Positions 6,340-12,073 of a DNA stretch of 13,649 nt are shown here, piece after piece; the stretch's first letter is position 1; the number at the start of each line of letters is the position of its first letter. A model generated the notes under the pieces. It was not told where the DNA came from. It did no database searches and saw only the letters and a list, made by a program, of their open reading frames with translations. Made by a program: the position numbers and the translations under genes. Source of the stretch: JADFNO01 sp965369945 (GTDB lineage Bacteria > Planctomycetota > Phycisphaerae > Phycisphaerales > SM1A02); contig CBDUST010000102.1 of the NCBI GenBank assembly GCA_965369945.1, forward strand, positions 1 to 13,649, given 5' to 3'.

Positions 6340-6403
6340 TTCACCTTCGTTGGGCCAGCACGGATGCCACACCCCCAAAGGTGAAAGAATGCGGCGTCCG
6401 TGC
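6340..6403 (-). promoter_or_regulatory. Leader hairpin with a loop complementary to the ribosome site
   Basis: Arms at 6358-6368 (GCACGGATGCC) and 6393-6403 (GGCGTCCGTGC) pair over 11 bp, with one wobble, around a 24-base loop. The minus-strand loop contains TTCACCTT (6385-6378), complementary to AAGGTGAA (6347-6340) that forms the SD of the 239-aa gene. A pseudoknot masking the SD is therefore possible. Confidence 0.4.
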
Positions 6404-6407
6404 CGTT

Positions 6408-6438
6408 CATCCAGAGATCAGGCTGGATGCCCTTTTTT
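6408..6438 (+). terminator. Hairpin followed by a T-run
   Basis: CATCCAG (6408-6414), an eight-base loop and CTGGATG (6423-6429), followed by CCC and six T. It has terminator form in the plus direction, though no plus-strand gene lies just upstream. It may stop stray or antisense transcription before the toxin-antitoxin genes. Confidence 0.4.
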
Positions 6439-6439
6439 C

Positions 6440-6477
6440 ATTGTAGAACCCCCAGCCAACGGGCACAGGCTAGGGGG
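6440..6477. promoter_or_regulatory. Divergent control region: inverted repeat and weak minus-strand -10
   Basis: CCCCCAGCC (6449-6457) and GGCTAGGGGG (6468-6477) form an inverted repeat with one bulged base. Just left of it, the minus strand has TACAAT (6445-6440), a possible -10 for the 239-aa gene, but without a clear -35. An operator role is a guess. Confidence 0.3.
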
Positions 6478-6564
6478 AGGCATCAAAGGATCGCGTCAAC
6501 TACTAGAATGCTGGATTCCTTGGGTTGCGAAGCTAAAAAGGCGTACAATCTCGGTCTGAGGGGC

Positions 6565-6592
6565 TTGAGCCGCCCATCCGTCCAGTTATACT
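6565..6592 (+). promoter_or_regulatory. Candidate promoter of the toxin-antitoxin operon
   Basis: TTGAGC (6565-6570), 16 bp, TATACT (6587-6592). The -10 lies in the small palindrome TATACTATA, which could suit a dimeric repressor. The expected start near 6599 leaves almost no leader, so the alternative TTGGGT (6520-6525), 18 bp, TACAAT (6544-6549) is also possible. Confidence 0.35.
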
Positions 6593-6607
6593 ATAGGTGA
6601 ACCGCCG

Positions 6608-6994
6608 ATGTCATTCCTGCGCAAACCAACGATCCTTGCGCAGGACAAACGGTGGGCGGTCGGTTACTTCTCGACGGAGACAAAGGCTCAATTAGAGGAC
6701 ATGGATGCGGGCGTGAAGGCTAAATTCAAAGCCAAGTTCAAAGCGCTCGCTTTGAATGGACGCCTACATTACCCGGCAATAAAGAAGATCAAAGGCACTG
6801 AGGCTTGGGAAATTGAGCTGAAGGGTAAAACTGGTTCGGAACGTGCGTATTGCATTCAAGTAGGGATCGAGAGGCTATGGCTCATCACACACTTTGGTGA
6901 GACGGATCATTCAAGAGGTCAAACGCAAGGTGCGGCAAGGCGTGCCGAGCAGATTTTCACGGAATACATGGAGTTTCTTGATGAAACCAAATAA
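6608..6994 (+). CDS. RelE/HigB-like toxin
   Basis: A 128-aa protein with the layout of the RelE/ParE superfamily, near the phage-derived Gp49/HigB group. It has an N-terminal helix, then ALNGRLHYPAIKKIKG, WEIELKG, a strand with ERAYCIQVGIERLWLITHF, and a C-terminal helix with ARRAEQIFTEYMEFLDE. Toxins of this fold usually cut mRNA on the ribosome. The expected basic residues are present (KKIKG, ERAY), but I cannot confirm a catalytic set. AGGTGA lies 8 bases before the ATG. The stop overlaps the antitoxin start by 14 bp. The toxin-first order is typical of higBA. On a mobile element it probably stabilises inheritance. Confidence 0.8.
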   Translation: MSFLRKPTILAQDKRWAVGYFSTETKAQLEDMDAGVKAKFKAKFKALALNGRLHYPAIKKIKGTEAWEIELKGKTGSERAYCIQVGIERLWLITHFGETDHSRGQTQGAARRAEQIFTEYMEFLDETK

Positions 6995-7418
6995 CCTCAG
7001 AGAACTACAAGCCAAGAAGGCGAAAGAGGCGACATCGGACGAAATGATCCGGCTCTATAACGTCGAACGCTACAAGACTGAAGCCGCTGTTGGCATTGCA
7101 GAGATCATGGAGAACGACGGTGTTGCCAGATTGGAGTTAGCTGACAAACTTGGCAAGCACAAATCCTCTATTACCGCGATTCTGAACGGCTGCCATAACT
7201 ACACGCTGGAGACTCTTGCGGATGTGTTTTGGGCGCTTGGCTGGGCCATCCACATCACCCTCTCCAAAGATTTTACCGAACTTCGGAATCCTATCAGGGA
7301 GGAAGACGAGAGCGCAACGCCTACGTTACGGGTACCTTTTGCTACAGCTCACGGCGGCAAAGCCGTGTTTGGGGGGGCTAGTGAAAATGCTAGTTACCCT
7401 GTCTCGATCTCGGCCTGA
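6981..7418 (+). CDS. XRE-family antitoxin (HigA-like)
   Basis: A 145-aa protein from the ATG at 6981 (MKPNNLRELQAKKAKEA), with GGAG 7 bases upstream, inside the toxin gene. Residues of about 47-92 form an XRE-type helix-turn-helix: VARLELADKLGKHKSSITAI, then LNGCHNYTLETLADVFWALG. The N-terminal helices (SDEMIRLYNVERYKTEAAVG) match the pattern seen before the HTH in HigA-type antitoxins paired with Gp49-like toxins. It should bind and neutralise the toxin and repress the shared promoter. The C-terminal tail of about 45 residues beyond the HTH is longer than is usual and may be flexible. The next gene starts five bases after its stop. Confidence 0.8.
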   Translation: MKPNNLRELQAKKAKEATSDEMIRLYNVERYKTEAAVGIAEIMENDGVARLELADKLGKHKSSITAILNGCHNYTLETLADVFWALGWAIHITLSKDFTELRNPIREEDESATPTLRVPFATAHGGKAVFGGASENASYPVSISA

Positions 7419-7423
7419 GCACT

Positions 7424-7903
7424 ATGCCCCGACCAGCATGCATCGTCCTTTGCGAATCAGTGGTACAGGACAAGGACCGAAACCTTGCCAGCCTGTTCAA
7501 TCTGATTGAGCGCATAACGCTGCAAATCAGCAAACCAGCAGATAGATCGAAGCAAGTAGTGATGCAAACGGGAAGACCGAGCATGAGTATCCTCGTGACG
7601 TGGATGCGGGAGGACGAGGACCAGGGCAAGGAATTCGATATTGACATGGCGTTCATAGGACCGAACAACAAGCCAACGGGCATCGCGATGTCTGCCACAT
7701 TCACTTTTACAAAACCATTCCAACGTGTCCTCTATAATCTAGAGGGCGCTCCTCCACTGAAGGAAGCGGGGGTTCATAGCGTCAGGTCACGAATCAAGGA
7801 ATCTGGCGAAGGCGGCAAGTGGCTGAGCCAGCACTACCCATTCCTGGTTGAGATTCATCGGGTAGATGACGCATCCACAGAACCGAACGGGCGCGACGTG
7901 TGA
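7424..7903 (+). CDS. Third gene of the toxin-antitoxin operon, possibly DUF6941-like
   Basis: A 159-aa protein starting five bases after the antitoxin stop, with no strong ribosome site, so it is probably translated by coupling. The start, PRPACIVLCESVVQDKDR then NLASLFNLIERITL, resembles small soluble proteins of the DUF6941 type (a cysteine in a first strand, then a hydrophobic strand). The middle is beta-rich (SMSILVTWMRED; FDIDMAFIGPNNKP; IAMSATFTFTKPF), and the end has GKWLSQHYPFLVEIHRV. It looks like a beta-sandwich domain. The family name is given from pattern memory and is uncertain. Its position suggests a role tied to the toxin-antitoxin pair, or cargo that shares the promoter. Confidence 0.62.
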   Translation: MPRPACIVLCESVVQDKDRNLASLFNLIERITLQISKPADRSKQVVMQTGRPSMSILVTWMREDEDQGKEFDIDMAFIGPNNKPTGIAMSATFTFTKPFQRVLYNLEGAPPLKEAGVHSVRSRIKESGEGGKWLSQHYPFLVEIHRVDDASTEPNGRDV

Positions 7904-7911
7904 TCGCGCCC
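7889..7911 (+). terminator. GC-rich hairpin at the end of the plus-strand operon
   Basis: GGGCGCGA (7889-7896), a seven-base loop with the TGA stop, and TCGCGCCC (7904-7911) form a perfect 8-bp stem. No T-run follows, so it may protect the mRNA end or need a termination factor. Confidence 0.3.
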
Positions 7912-8072
7912 CTGTGGTGGAAATGGATAGACAAGCCGCACGTTGCGAAAACGGTAATCAGTTGCCCGTGAAGCGCCGCGCCAAGCTCCCCCTCAACTAA
8001 TCCCGCACAACCTGACTCCCCCGACTCTGACGAATAAAGACGCGCCAAAGTTCCGATTTCCTCAGCGCCTCA

Positions 8073-8096
8073 GGGGGGCGACTCGATCCGCCCCCT
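8073..8096. other. GC-rich hairpin between converging genes
   Basis: GGGGGCG (8074-8080), eight bases, CGCCCCC (8089-8095). It lies in the 243-bp gap between the converging plus-strand operon and the 62-aa minus-strand gene. A weaker inverted pair AGACGT/ACGTCT is at 8116-8137. Neither has a T-run. No gene was seen in this gap. Confidence 0.3.
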
Positions 8097-8146
8097 CACG
8101 TCAACGAGGGGAGAGAGACGTCGCACCCTTCACGTCTTGCGGTTCA

Positions 8147-8335
8147 TCAATCACCGTCCACAGGCTCCGCGAGAATCCGCGTAATAAAACCGCTACCACT
8201 TCGCTCAACGGTGAACATGTAGGTTGGCGCATCCCCGAAGGCCCGCGAACTCAGCGCTTCGGCAATCGCGTTTAGCGCCGCGATCATGTCGAGGTGCTGA
8301 TGCTGCTCTTGGCTTAGCTTTCCGGTCATAACCAT
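8147..8335 (-). CDS. Small hypothetical protein (62 aa)
   Basis: MVMTGKLSQEQHQHLDMIAA opens a helical N-terminal half, followed by AEALSSRAFGDAP and a beta-like end (YMFTVERSGSGFITRILAE). No family is recognised. AGAGG lies 9 bases before the first ATG. It starts 12 bp after the stop of the 122-aa gene and is the last gene of the five-gene minus-strand series. Its size and composition could fit a small accessory protein; nothing more specific can be said. Confidence 0.5.
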   Translation of the reverse strand: MVMTGKLSQEQHQHLDMIAALNAIAEALSSRAFGDAPTYMFTVERSGSGFITRILAEPVDGD

Positions 8336-8347
8336 AGTATTGAACCT

Positions 8348-8716
8348 CTACCCGTCAAAATCGCCATCGTCGTCACCGAACCCAATCTCGCTAGACGGGC
8401 TGCTCTGGCGACGGCGGGGCTGGGTCGATCCGCAGAGCGCAGAGAGATCGTCGCTTTTTTCCTCAGCTTCCAAGTCCCATCGGTCTTGACGATCTTGATG
8501 CCATTGCCGCACACTTTCCAGCGCTCGCTGTCGCCCCGCCGATCCCTCTTGGCTATCGACGGGGGGGCCGTACATATCAATCTTGGCAAGCTCTGCCGCG
8601 TCACGCTGCGACTGGTCGGCTGCCTCGTCCCCGCGTATTTGTCGATCGTCGCGGGCCTGGTCTATCTTGGATTGGACGGACTGGATTGCTGATTGTCGTC
8701 TATCTTCTACGCTCAT
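8348..8716 (-). CDS. Charged, helix-rich hypothetical protein (122 aa)
   Basis: MSVEDRRQSAIQSVQSKIDQ opens a strongly charged sequence rich in Gln, Asp, Arg and Ala that is likely to be one long helix or coiled coil (to about residue 90), ending in an acidic tail (GFGDDDGDFDG). The start is taken at the second ATG, whose A is the last base of the TAATG overlap with the preceding stop; GGAG is 7 bases upstream of it, whereas it is only one base from the first ATG at 8722. No family is recognised. The acidic tail and coiled-coil form resemble scaffold or adaptor proteins, but this is a shape argument only. Confidence 0.55.
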   Translation of the reverse strand: MSVEDRRQSAIQSVQSKIDQARDDRQIRGDEAADQSQRDAAELAKIDMYGPPVDSQEGSAGRQRALESVRQWHQDRQDRWDLEAEEKSDDLSALCGSTQPRRRQSSPSSEIGFGDDDGDFDG

Positions 8717-9702
8717 TACCATGCTCCATCATTTGTTCGGCCCGCAAGTTCTAATGCTTCCGACAATTCGCCGTCGTCCGCTGGCCGCGCAGATACCAGT
8801 TGAGGGTATACCTCGAATAACCACGACGCATCTTTAGGCTTCTCGATCAGAAAACGATGGTGATCGAAAAACCAACCCAAGATTCCGCGCAGGTTGTCTT
8901 CCGTTAGCGCTTCCGCCTTTAGCCCTAGTCCCATCATGGACGAAGCGTCGGCATATTGCTGCGCCGGTTCCATGCTTGTGAAGAACAGCGGGCCAAGTTG
9001 TGAATTTCCGATCCATCTTCCCGAAACATGCTCAAGAAAATAAACCGTTTCGCCACCCAAGCCGACAGTCTCGAAGTCGATCTCGTCAAGGGCAATTTCG
9101 ATCATCCGTCGATGATCCGGCGCGGACCGATCGGTGGGAACACTCCAATCTTTTATTTCAGGAAAAGAACCGGCGTATCTTTTTCTCGTTTGATCTAGGA
9201 AGAACCGACGATCCTCAACCAAAGCAAATCGCCTTGCCGCCTCGTCAGCAACCGAGACGAGCCTACGCTTTTCGCGTTCAAGCACTTCAATCTTGGCAAC
9301 TCGGGTTGCGGCGGATTCGATCTTTTCGATATCTTGACGGAGGCGATGAAACTTTCCCCAGCCGCCGCTAATGCCGCAGTATTCGTCGCGCTCATCCCAA
9401 GCTCGTTGACGTTCAAGCCACTCTCGGGTTAGAACGTCGTTCGTAGTTTCGTCCAAAGTCGTACGAGCGGTACAAATATCTCTAAGGGCGTGTCTGATCG
9501 CGGTGCGATCCATGTCCGTGTCCAGCCTCGGCCTACGCTCTACGTCTGGACATTCGGCGTGAGGTGGAGGAATTTCGCCACGGCAACTGACTTTGGGAAG
9601 AACATCCTTCTGCAACTCTTGCCAAGGGCGGCCAGAATTGGCCAACTCTCGGAGGTAGTGGATCAATTGGGGTCTGGCGTAATCAACTTGTTTTCGGGCC
9701 AT
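8716..9702 (-). CDS. Hypothetical protein (328 aa) sharing a domain with its neighbour
   Basis: From the ATG at 9702 (MARKQVDYARPQLIHYLREL), with GGA six bases upstream; the longer frame to 9834 would overlap the preceding gene by about 100 bp. The middle is helical and basic, and contains RVAKIEVLEREKRRL, then ADEAARR, then DRRFFLDQT. A parallel block occurs in the 166-aa protein encoded just upstream (RVAKREVL, ADQAAAD, QRRILLDTA). The C-terminal half has GGETVYFLEHVSGRWIGN and a hydrophobic stretch ILGWFFDHHRFLIEKP. No catalytic motif or known family is recognised. Its stop overlaps the next ATG as TAATG. Confidence 0.55.
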   Translation of the reverse strand: MARKQVDYARPQLIHYLRELANSGRPWQELQKDVLPKVSCRGEIPPPHAECPDVERRPRLDTDMDRTAIRHALRDICTARTTLDETTNDVLTREWLERQRAWDERDEYCGISGGWGKFHRLRQDIEKIESAATRVAKIEVLEREKRRLVSVADEAARRFALVEDRRFFLDQTRKRYAGSFPEIKDWSVPTDRSAPDHRRMIEIALDEIDFETVGLGGETVYFLEHVSGRWIGNSQLGPLFFTSMEPAQQYADASSMMGLGLKAEALTEDNLRGILGWFFDHHRFLIEKPKDASWLFEVYPQLVSARPADDGELSEALELAGRTNDGAW

Positions 9703-9737
9703 GATGTTTCCAATCAAATACGACGCATGCGTCGCTT

Positions 9738-10238
9738 TTAGGCGGGTTGCCAGGGGATGAAATCGCGGAACGCCTCTGGAAATTCCGCCGCTGCCGTGTC
9801 GAGCAGGATGCGACGTTGCTGGATCGACTGCCAATCAGCCGCAGCTTGGTCGGCTAGCTCTCGATACTTGTTCTTGCTGGCGTCCAAGACTTCCCGCTTG
9901 GCTACTCGGATCGGTTCGTCGAGGTACGCCTTCTCGACATGTCCACAGCGGCCAGCGTAAAGGTGGGCCTCTTCCTGTGCTCGCCGTTCGTAGTTGACGA
10001 AATCTCGATGCGCCTGCACCATCCGAGGATTTGACACCGCATCCTCAACTTCTATCGCCGAGGCGATGGTCTCAAAGGCACATTGCATCTGATCCACGGA
10101 CATGCCAGTCGGGCGGCAACTCGGCGGCAGCAGCTCAGCAACCGCAGCCCAGCCCAGCCCCTTCACCGCCCACGTCCGACACGAGCCTTGGAACTTCTTT
10201 CGGGTCATCTGTCGCGGTTCGATTGTCGTTGTCGCCAT
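9738..10238 (-). CDS. Hypothetical protein (166 aa), helical, paralogous domain
   Basis: Begins MATTTIEPRQMTRKKFQG, with a short helical part (KGLGWAAVAELLP) and a long charged helical part that includes HRDFVNYERRAQEEA, RVAKREVLDASKNKY, ADQAAADWQ and RRILLDTAAAEFPEAFRDFI. The last third aligns with residues in the middle of the following gene product, at about 43% identity over 37 positions by eye. AGGGAC overlaps the preceding stop and lies 5 bases before the ATG. It follows the 141-aa gene by nine bases and so is surely in the same transcript. Function unknown; coiled-coil or structural role possible. Confidence 0.58.
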   Translation of the reverse strand: MATTTIEPRQMTRKKFQGSCRTWAVKGLGWAAVAELLPPSCRPTGMSVDQMQCAFETIASAIEVEDAVSNPRMVQAHRDFVNYERRAQEEAHLYAGRCGHVEKAYLDEPIRVAKREVLDASKNKYRELADQAAADWQSIQQRRILLDTAAAEFPEAFRDFIPWQPA

Positions 10239-10247
10239 ACCGTGTCC

Positions 10248-10673
10248 CTAGAAAAAATCAATAATTGTCTTAGCCGCAGGATCATCCCCGCTTGTTGCTG
10301 CTGTTGTCTTGAGTCGCACCCAACCGCGAGCCAATGCAGCAATACCAGGTCGGCTTTGTTGTGCGGAGGTAAGCTGAATCGCCGGGTCATAAGTCACCGC
10401 AAATCCATGATCGATATCTGTCGGGATCAACGCCCATTGCGGTTCGACGATCGTCCCGCTTGACCACGTATGGCCCGAAGTTACTTCAATCGTTACCGAG
10501 AACAGGGTTTTCCCGCGTGGCACCCGCACCCAATTCGTATAGCCCTGAGTAGTGTCCGTTAGATCGATGCAATCAACAATCGCTGTGGGCCGTAGCTGTA
10601 GTGTTTGTAGGCCAGCAGGATCGGGTCCACCTGACACGTCTCGACTCGGTGCGCTTCCGGCTATTCCGACCAT
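10248..10673 (-). CDS. Beta-rich hypothetical protein (141 aa), first gene of the cargo operon
   Basis: MVGIAGSAPSRDVSGG opens a disordered N-terminus, followed by alternating hydrophobic and polar segments (TAIVDCIDL; NWVRVPRGKTLFSVTIEVTS; HTWSSGTIVEPQWALIP; ALARGWVRLKTT) typical of a beta-sandwich, and a hydrophobic end (KTIIDFF). GGAGG lies 6 bases before the ATG. No signal peptide. It heads a five-gene minus-strand series. The form, with repeated short strands and no active-site motif, would suit a small virion or fibre-associated protein, but no capsid or tail gene is present to support that; I do not claim it. Confidence 0.6.
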   Translation of the reverse strand: MVGIAGSAPSRDVSGGPDPAGLQTLQLRPTAIVDCIDLTDTTQGYTNWVRVPRGKTLFSVTIEVTSGHTWSSGTIVEPQWALIPTDIDHGFAVTYDPAIQLTSAQQSRPGIAALARGWVRLKTTAATSGDDPAAKTIIDFF

Positions 10674-10737
10674 ATCGCGCCTCCATGCGCTTTAGTGCCC
10701 GTCCTGGGCCGCCAATTCCACCGCTTCCAGCAATTCG

Positions 10738-10800
10738 TTGTTAGCCGAGTGTGCCGGTCAGCGGCAGATGAAGTCTAGTTGTTCGATCGTCGGCTAACAA
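10738..10800. promoter_or_regulatory. 11-bp inverted repeat around a possible minus-strand promoter
   Basis: TTGTTAGCCGA (10738-10748) and TCGGCTAACAA (10790-10800) are perfect inverted copies 41 bp apart. On the minus strand TTGTTA within the right arm (10800-10795), 17 bp, TAGACT (10777-10772) gives a modest promoter that would drive the five-gene cargo series starting at 10673. The arms would then lie at the -35 and in the leader, as expected for a looping operator. Confidence 0.4.
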
Positions 10801-11063
10801 TGTCGTCGGAAGTATATCAGATATTCGGCAAAGGTGGGCCTGCAATTTCACCTTTTCTATACCCCCAACATCCGTTACGTCACGACAAGGTGATCGCGGC
10901 TGTGTATATTGCCAACAGCATCTGTAACGTCACGCTAGGCCAGATATCCGTACGTACAGGGATAACCCACTACTCCGCTGAGAAAAGGGCCGGGGGGTGT
11001 GGTCAAGATTTCGGGCGCATCCAGCCTGAGTCGCACGAAAATCAACAGAATCCGCAGGGTCAA

Positions 11064-11084
11064 GTGTGCGGTTCAGTGTGCAAT
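11064..11084 (+). repeat. Paired GTGTGC motif, internal copy
   Basis: GTGTGC, GGTTCA, GTGTGCAAT with 12-bp pitch. It is the exact inverted copy of 11866-11886 and matches the left-end site (1332-1352) in both units. Confidence 0.5.
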
Positions 11085-11127
11085 ACCCAGGAAATCGCCA
11101 CGGACGCTATCGCCAAGTGGGAATGAC

Positions 11128-11259
11128 ATCGGATCACTAATCCGATAGTCACGGTTGGGAAGTCTCAATTCGTATTGAGTATTTGATAGCGGCTGGGGAT
11201 GCGCGCACTGTATTACACTACAACGTAGTGTCGTGTAACGTGTCGCCCAGTGGGAGACA
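11128..11259. repeat. Cluster of four short hairpins
   Basis: ATCGGAT/ATCCGAT (11128-11146), CTCAAT/ATTGAG with a TCGT loop (11164-11179), ACACTAC/GTAGTGT with a three-base loop (11215-11231), and TGTC-CCC/GGG-GACA (11241-11259). None has a terminator T-run. Such clusters occur in single-strand origins, transfer origins and structured RNAs; nothing seen decides between these. Confidence 0.35.
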
Positions 11260-11538
11260 ACGACGTAACAGGCCGCTAGAGTGGTTTCGGTTATTACCCA
11301 TCACTTGCAAGGCTGGTAGGAGCGACTACACCACTTCCCGCCCGCGTTCCTCCTAGAGCAATGAAAAACACTGATTTGGAGACGACGCGCGGAGGGGGAC
11401 GTTCCACCCCATCTAGGGAATCCACTATCCGCTATCGGCATCACGCTAATGTCTCTCGCCCGCCCGCGCGTATGACTTGTGCTCGTGCAGACTGGGTGAA
11501 CCTAGCTGCCTTATGGCTCAGCTACAACGCTTCGCTGC

Positions 11539-11826
11539 TCAATTCGTTGCCGACCGCACACAATAACCCTTGCGACCTCGATTGACACCAGACCGGGATA
11601 TCACACTTGCCCTCAGAGCCGTCTGTAATGTTCCCAGGGCGTCCCTGAGTAGCACACGTTGATGATGCACCTGTCGCCACGCATCGGCTCGTACGTCCCT
11701 ACCGGGGTGCTCGCCGGTGCCCTTGTAGCACTGCGGTAATGTCGCATCGAAATCAACGTTCCATTCATCGAACCAGCTAACCAAATTATCAACTCGCTTC
11801 GCTTTAGCGATTGGATTGCCGGGCAT
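11539..11826 (-). CDS. Weak candidate gene or gene remnant near the right end
   Basis: An open frame from the ATG at 11826 (MPGNPIAKAKRVDNLVSWFD) has protein-like composition to about residue 70 (DFDATLPQCYKGTGEHPG; WRQVHHQRVLLRDAL). It lacks a ribosome site. An overlapping minus-strand frame (11613-11846) also has a protein-like C-terminal part (VGTYEPMRGDRCIINVCYSG), which could mean a frameshifted remnant of one gene. No family is recognised in either frame. Confidence 0.2.
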   Translation of the reverse strand: MPGNPIAKAKRVDNLVSWFDEWNVDFDATLPQCYKGTGEHPGRDVRADAWRQVHHQRVLLRDALGTLQTALRASVISRSGVNRGRKGYCVRSATN

Positions 11827-11865
11827 GGTGAATCGTAGGTTGGCAAACTGATATGCGCATATCAA

Positions 11866-11886
11866 ATTGCACACTGAACCGCACAC
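11866..11886 (-). repeat. Paired GTGTGC motif, right end (candidate integrase arm site)
   Basis: Same orientation and 12-bp pitch as the left-end copy (1332-1352), and about 100 bp inside the right core. It is perfectly identical, inverted, to 11064-11084. Confidence 0.5.
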
Positions 11887-11890
11887 CACT

Positions 11891-11932
11891 TGAGATACAA
11901 CCGCAATCAATTGGCGTCAACTGAGATACAAC
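11891..11932 (+). repeat. TGAGATACAAC direct repeat near the right core
   Basis: TGAGATACAAC at 11891-11901 and 11922-11932; the units begin 31 bp apart, close to three helical turns. It lies 57 bp from the right core and could be a second class of recombination-protein site. Confidence 0.4.
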
Positions 11933-11988
11933 TATCATCGTTACCGATATCGTGAGGCCGTTTCCGGCTCGGCAACGCGGGTGCTTGT

Positions 11989-12006
11989 CGGATAAGTGAT
12001 TCGTTG
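11989..12006 (+). repeat. Right attachment core (attR), 18-bp direct repeat
   Basis: Perfect copy of 1261-1278 (CGGATAAGTGATTCGTTG). Here it is not attached to a gene end. The sequence just beyond it, ending in a terminator at 12074-12101, is probably the original downstream region of the OmpA-like gene. Confidence 0.82.
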
Positions 12007-12073
12007 CAACTCGATTCAAACTGAATCGGTTCTGCGATCAGGACACTGTAAACGTACATGGCTTTGAGTGAAG

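Larger units (their letters stand above)
10801..11988. other. Gene-poor right end of the element with hairpins and repeats
   Basis: About 1.2 kb with no convincing gene: the open frames lack ribosome sites and recognisable domains. It holds a 17-bp imperfect direct repeat (CATCCGTTACGTCACG at 10869 and CATCTGTAACGTCACG at 10919, 50 bp apart). A run of short hairpins follows at 11128-11146, 11164-11179, 11215-11231 and 11241-11259. Further features are the GTGTGC pairs at 11064-11084 and 11866-11886 and a repeated TGAGATACAAC near the right core. Replication origin, transfer origin or a decayed gene region are all possible. Confidence 0.45.
1261..12006. mobile_element. Integrative element at the 3' end of an OmpA-like gene
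   Basis: The element is bounded by an 18-bp direct repeat; an excised circle carrying one core would be 10,728 bp. It carries a tyrosine recombinase next to its left end, an excisionase-like protein, a DUF3987 replication-type protein, a toxin-antitoxin pair and unassigned cargo. No conjugation genes, terminase, portal or major capsid gene was recognised. It could therefore be a satellite-like or plasmid-like integrative element that depends on other elements to transfer. The order integrase, small DNA-binding protein, replication protein recalls Gram-negative phage satellites, but that comparison is inference from gene order only. Confidence 0.8.

Noticed and set aside
10738..10800. Integron attC site
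   Set aside because: The inverted repeat has GTTAGCC on the left and GGCTAAC on the right, the reverse order of attC boxes, and does not fit RYYYAAC/GTTRRRY. No integron integrase is present.
10779..11126. Plus-strand frame of 115 codons in the right end
   Set aside because: TTG start without ribosome site, odd composition, and it runs over the hairpins and the GTGTGC site. It ends in the gene-poor zone with no homologue that I recognise.
11361..11585. Plus-strand frame of 74 codons
   Set aside because: No ribosome site, low-complexity start (TTRGGGRSTPSR) and no coding context; left as part of the non-coding stretch.
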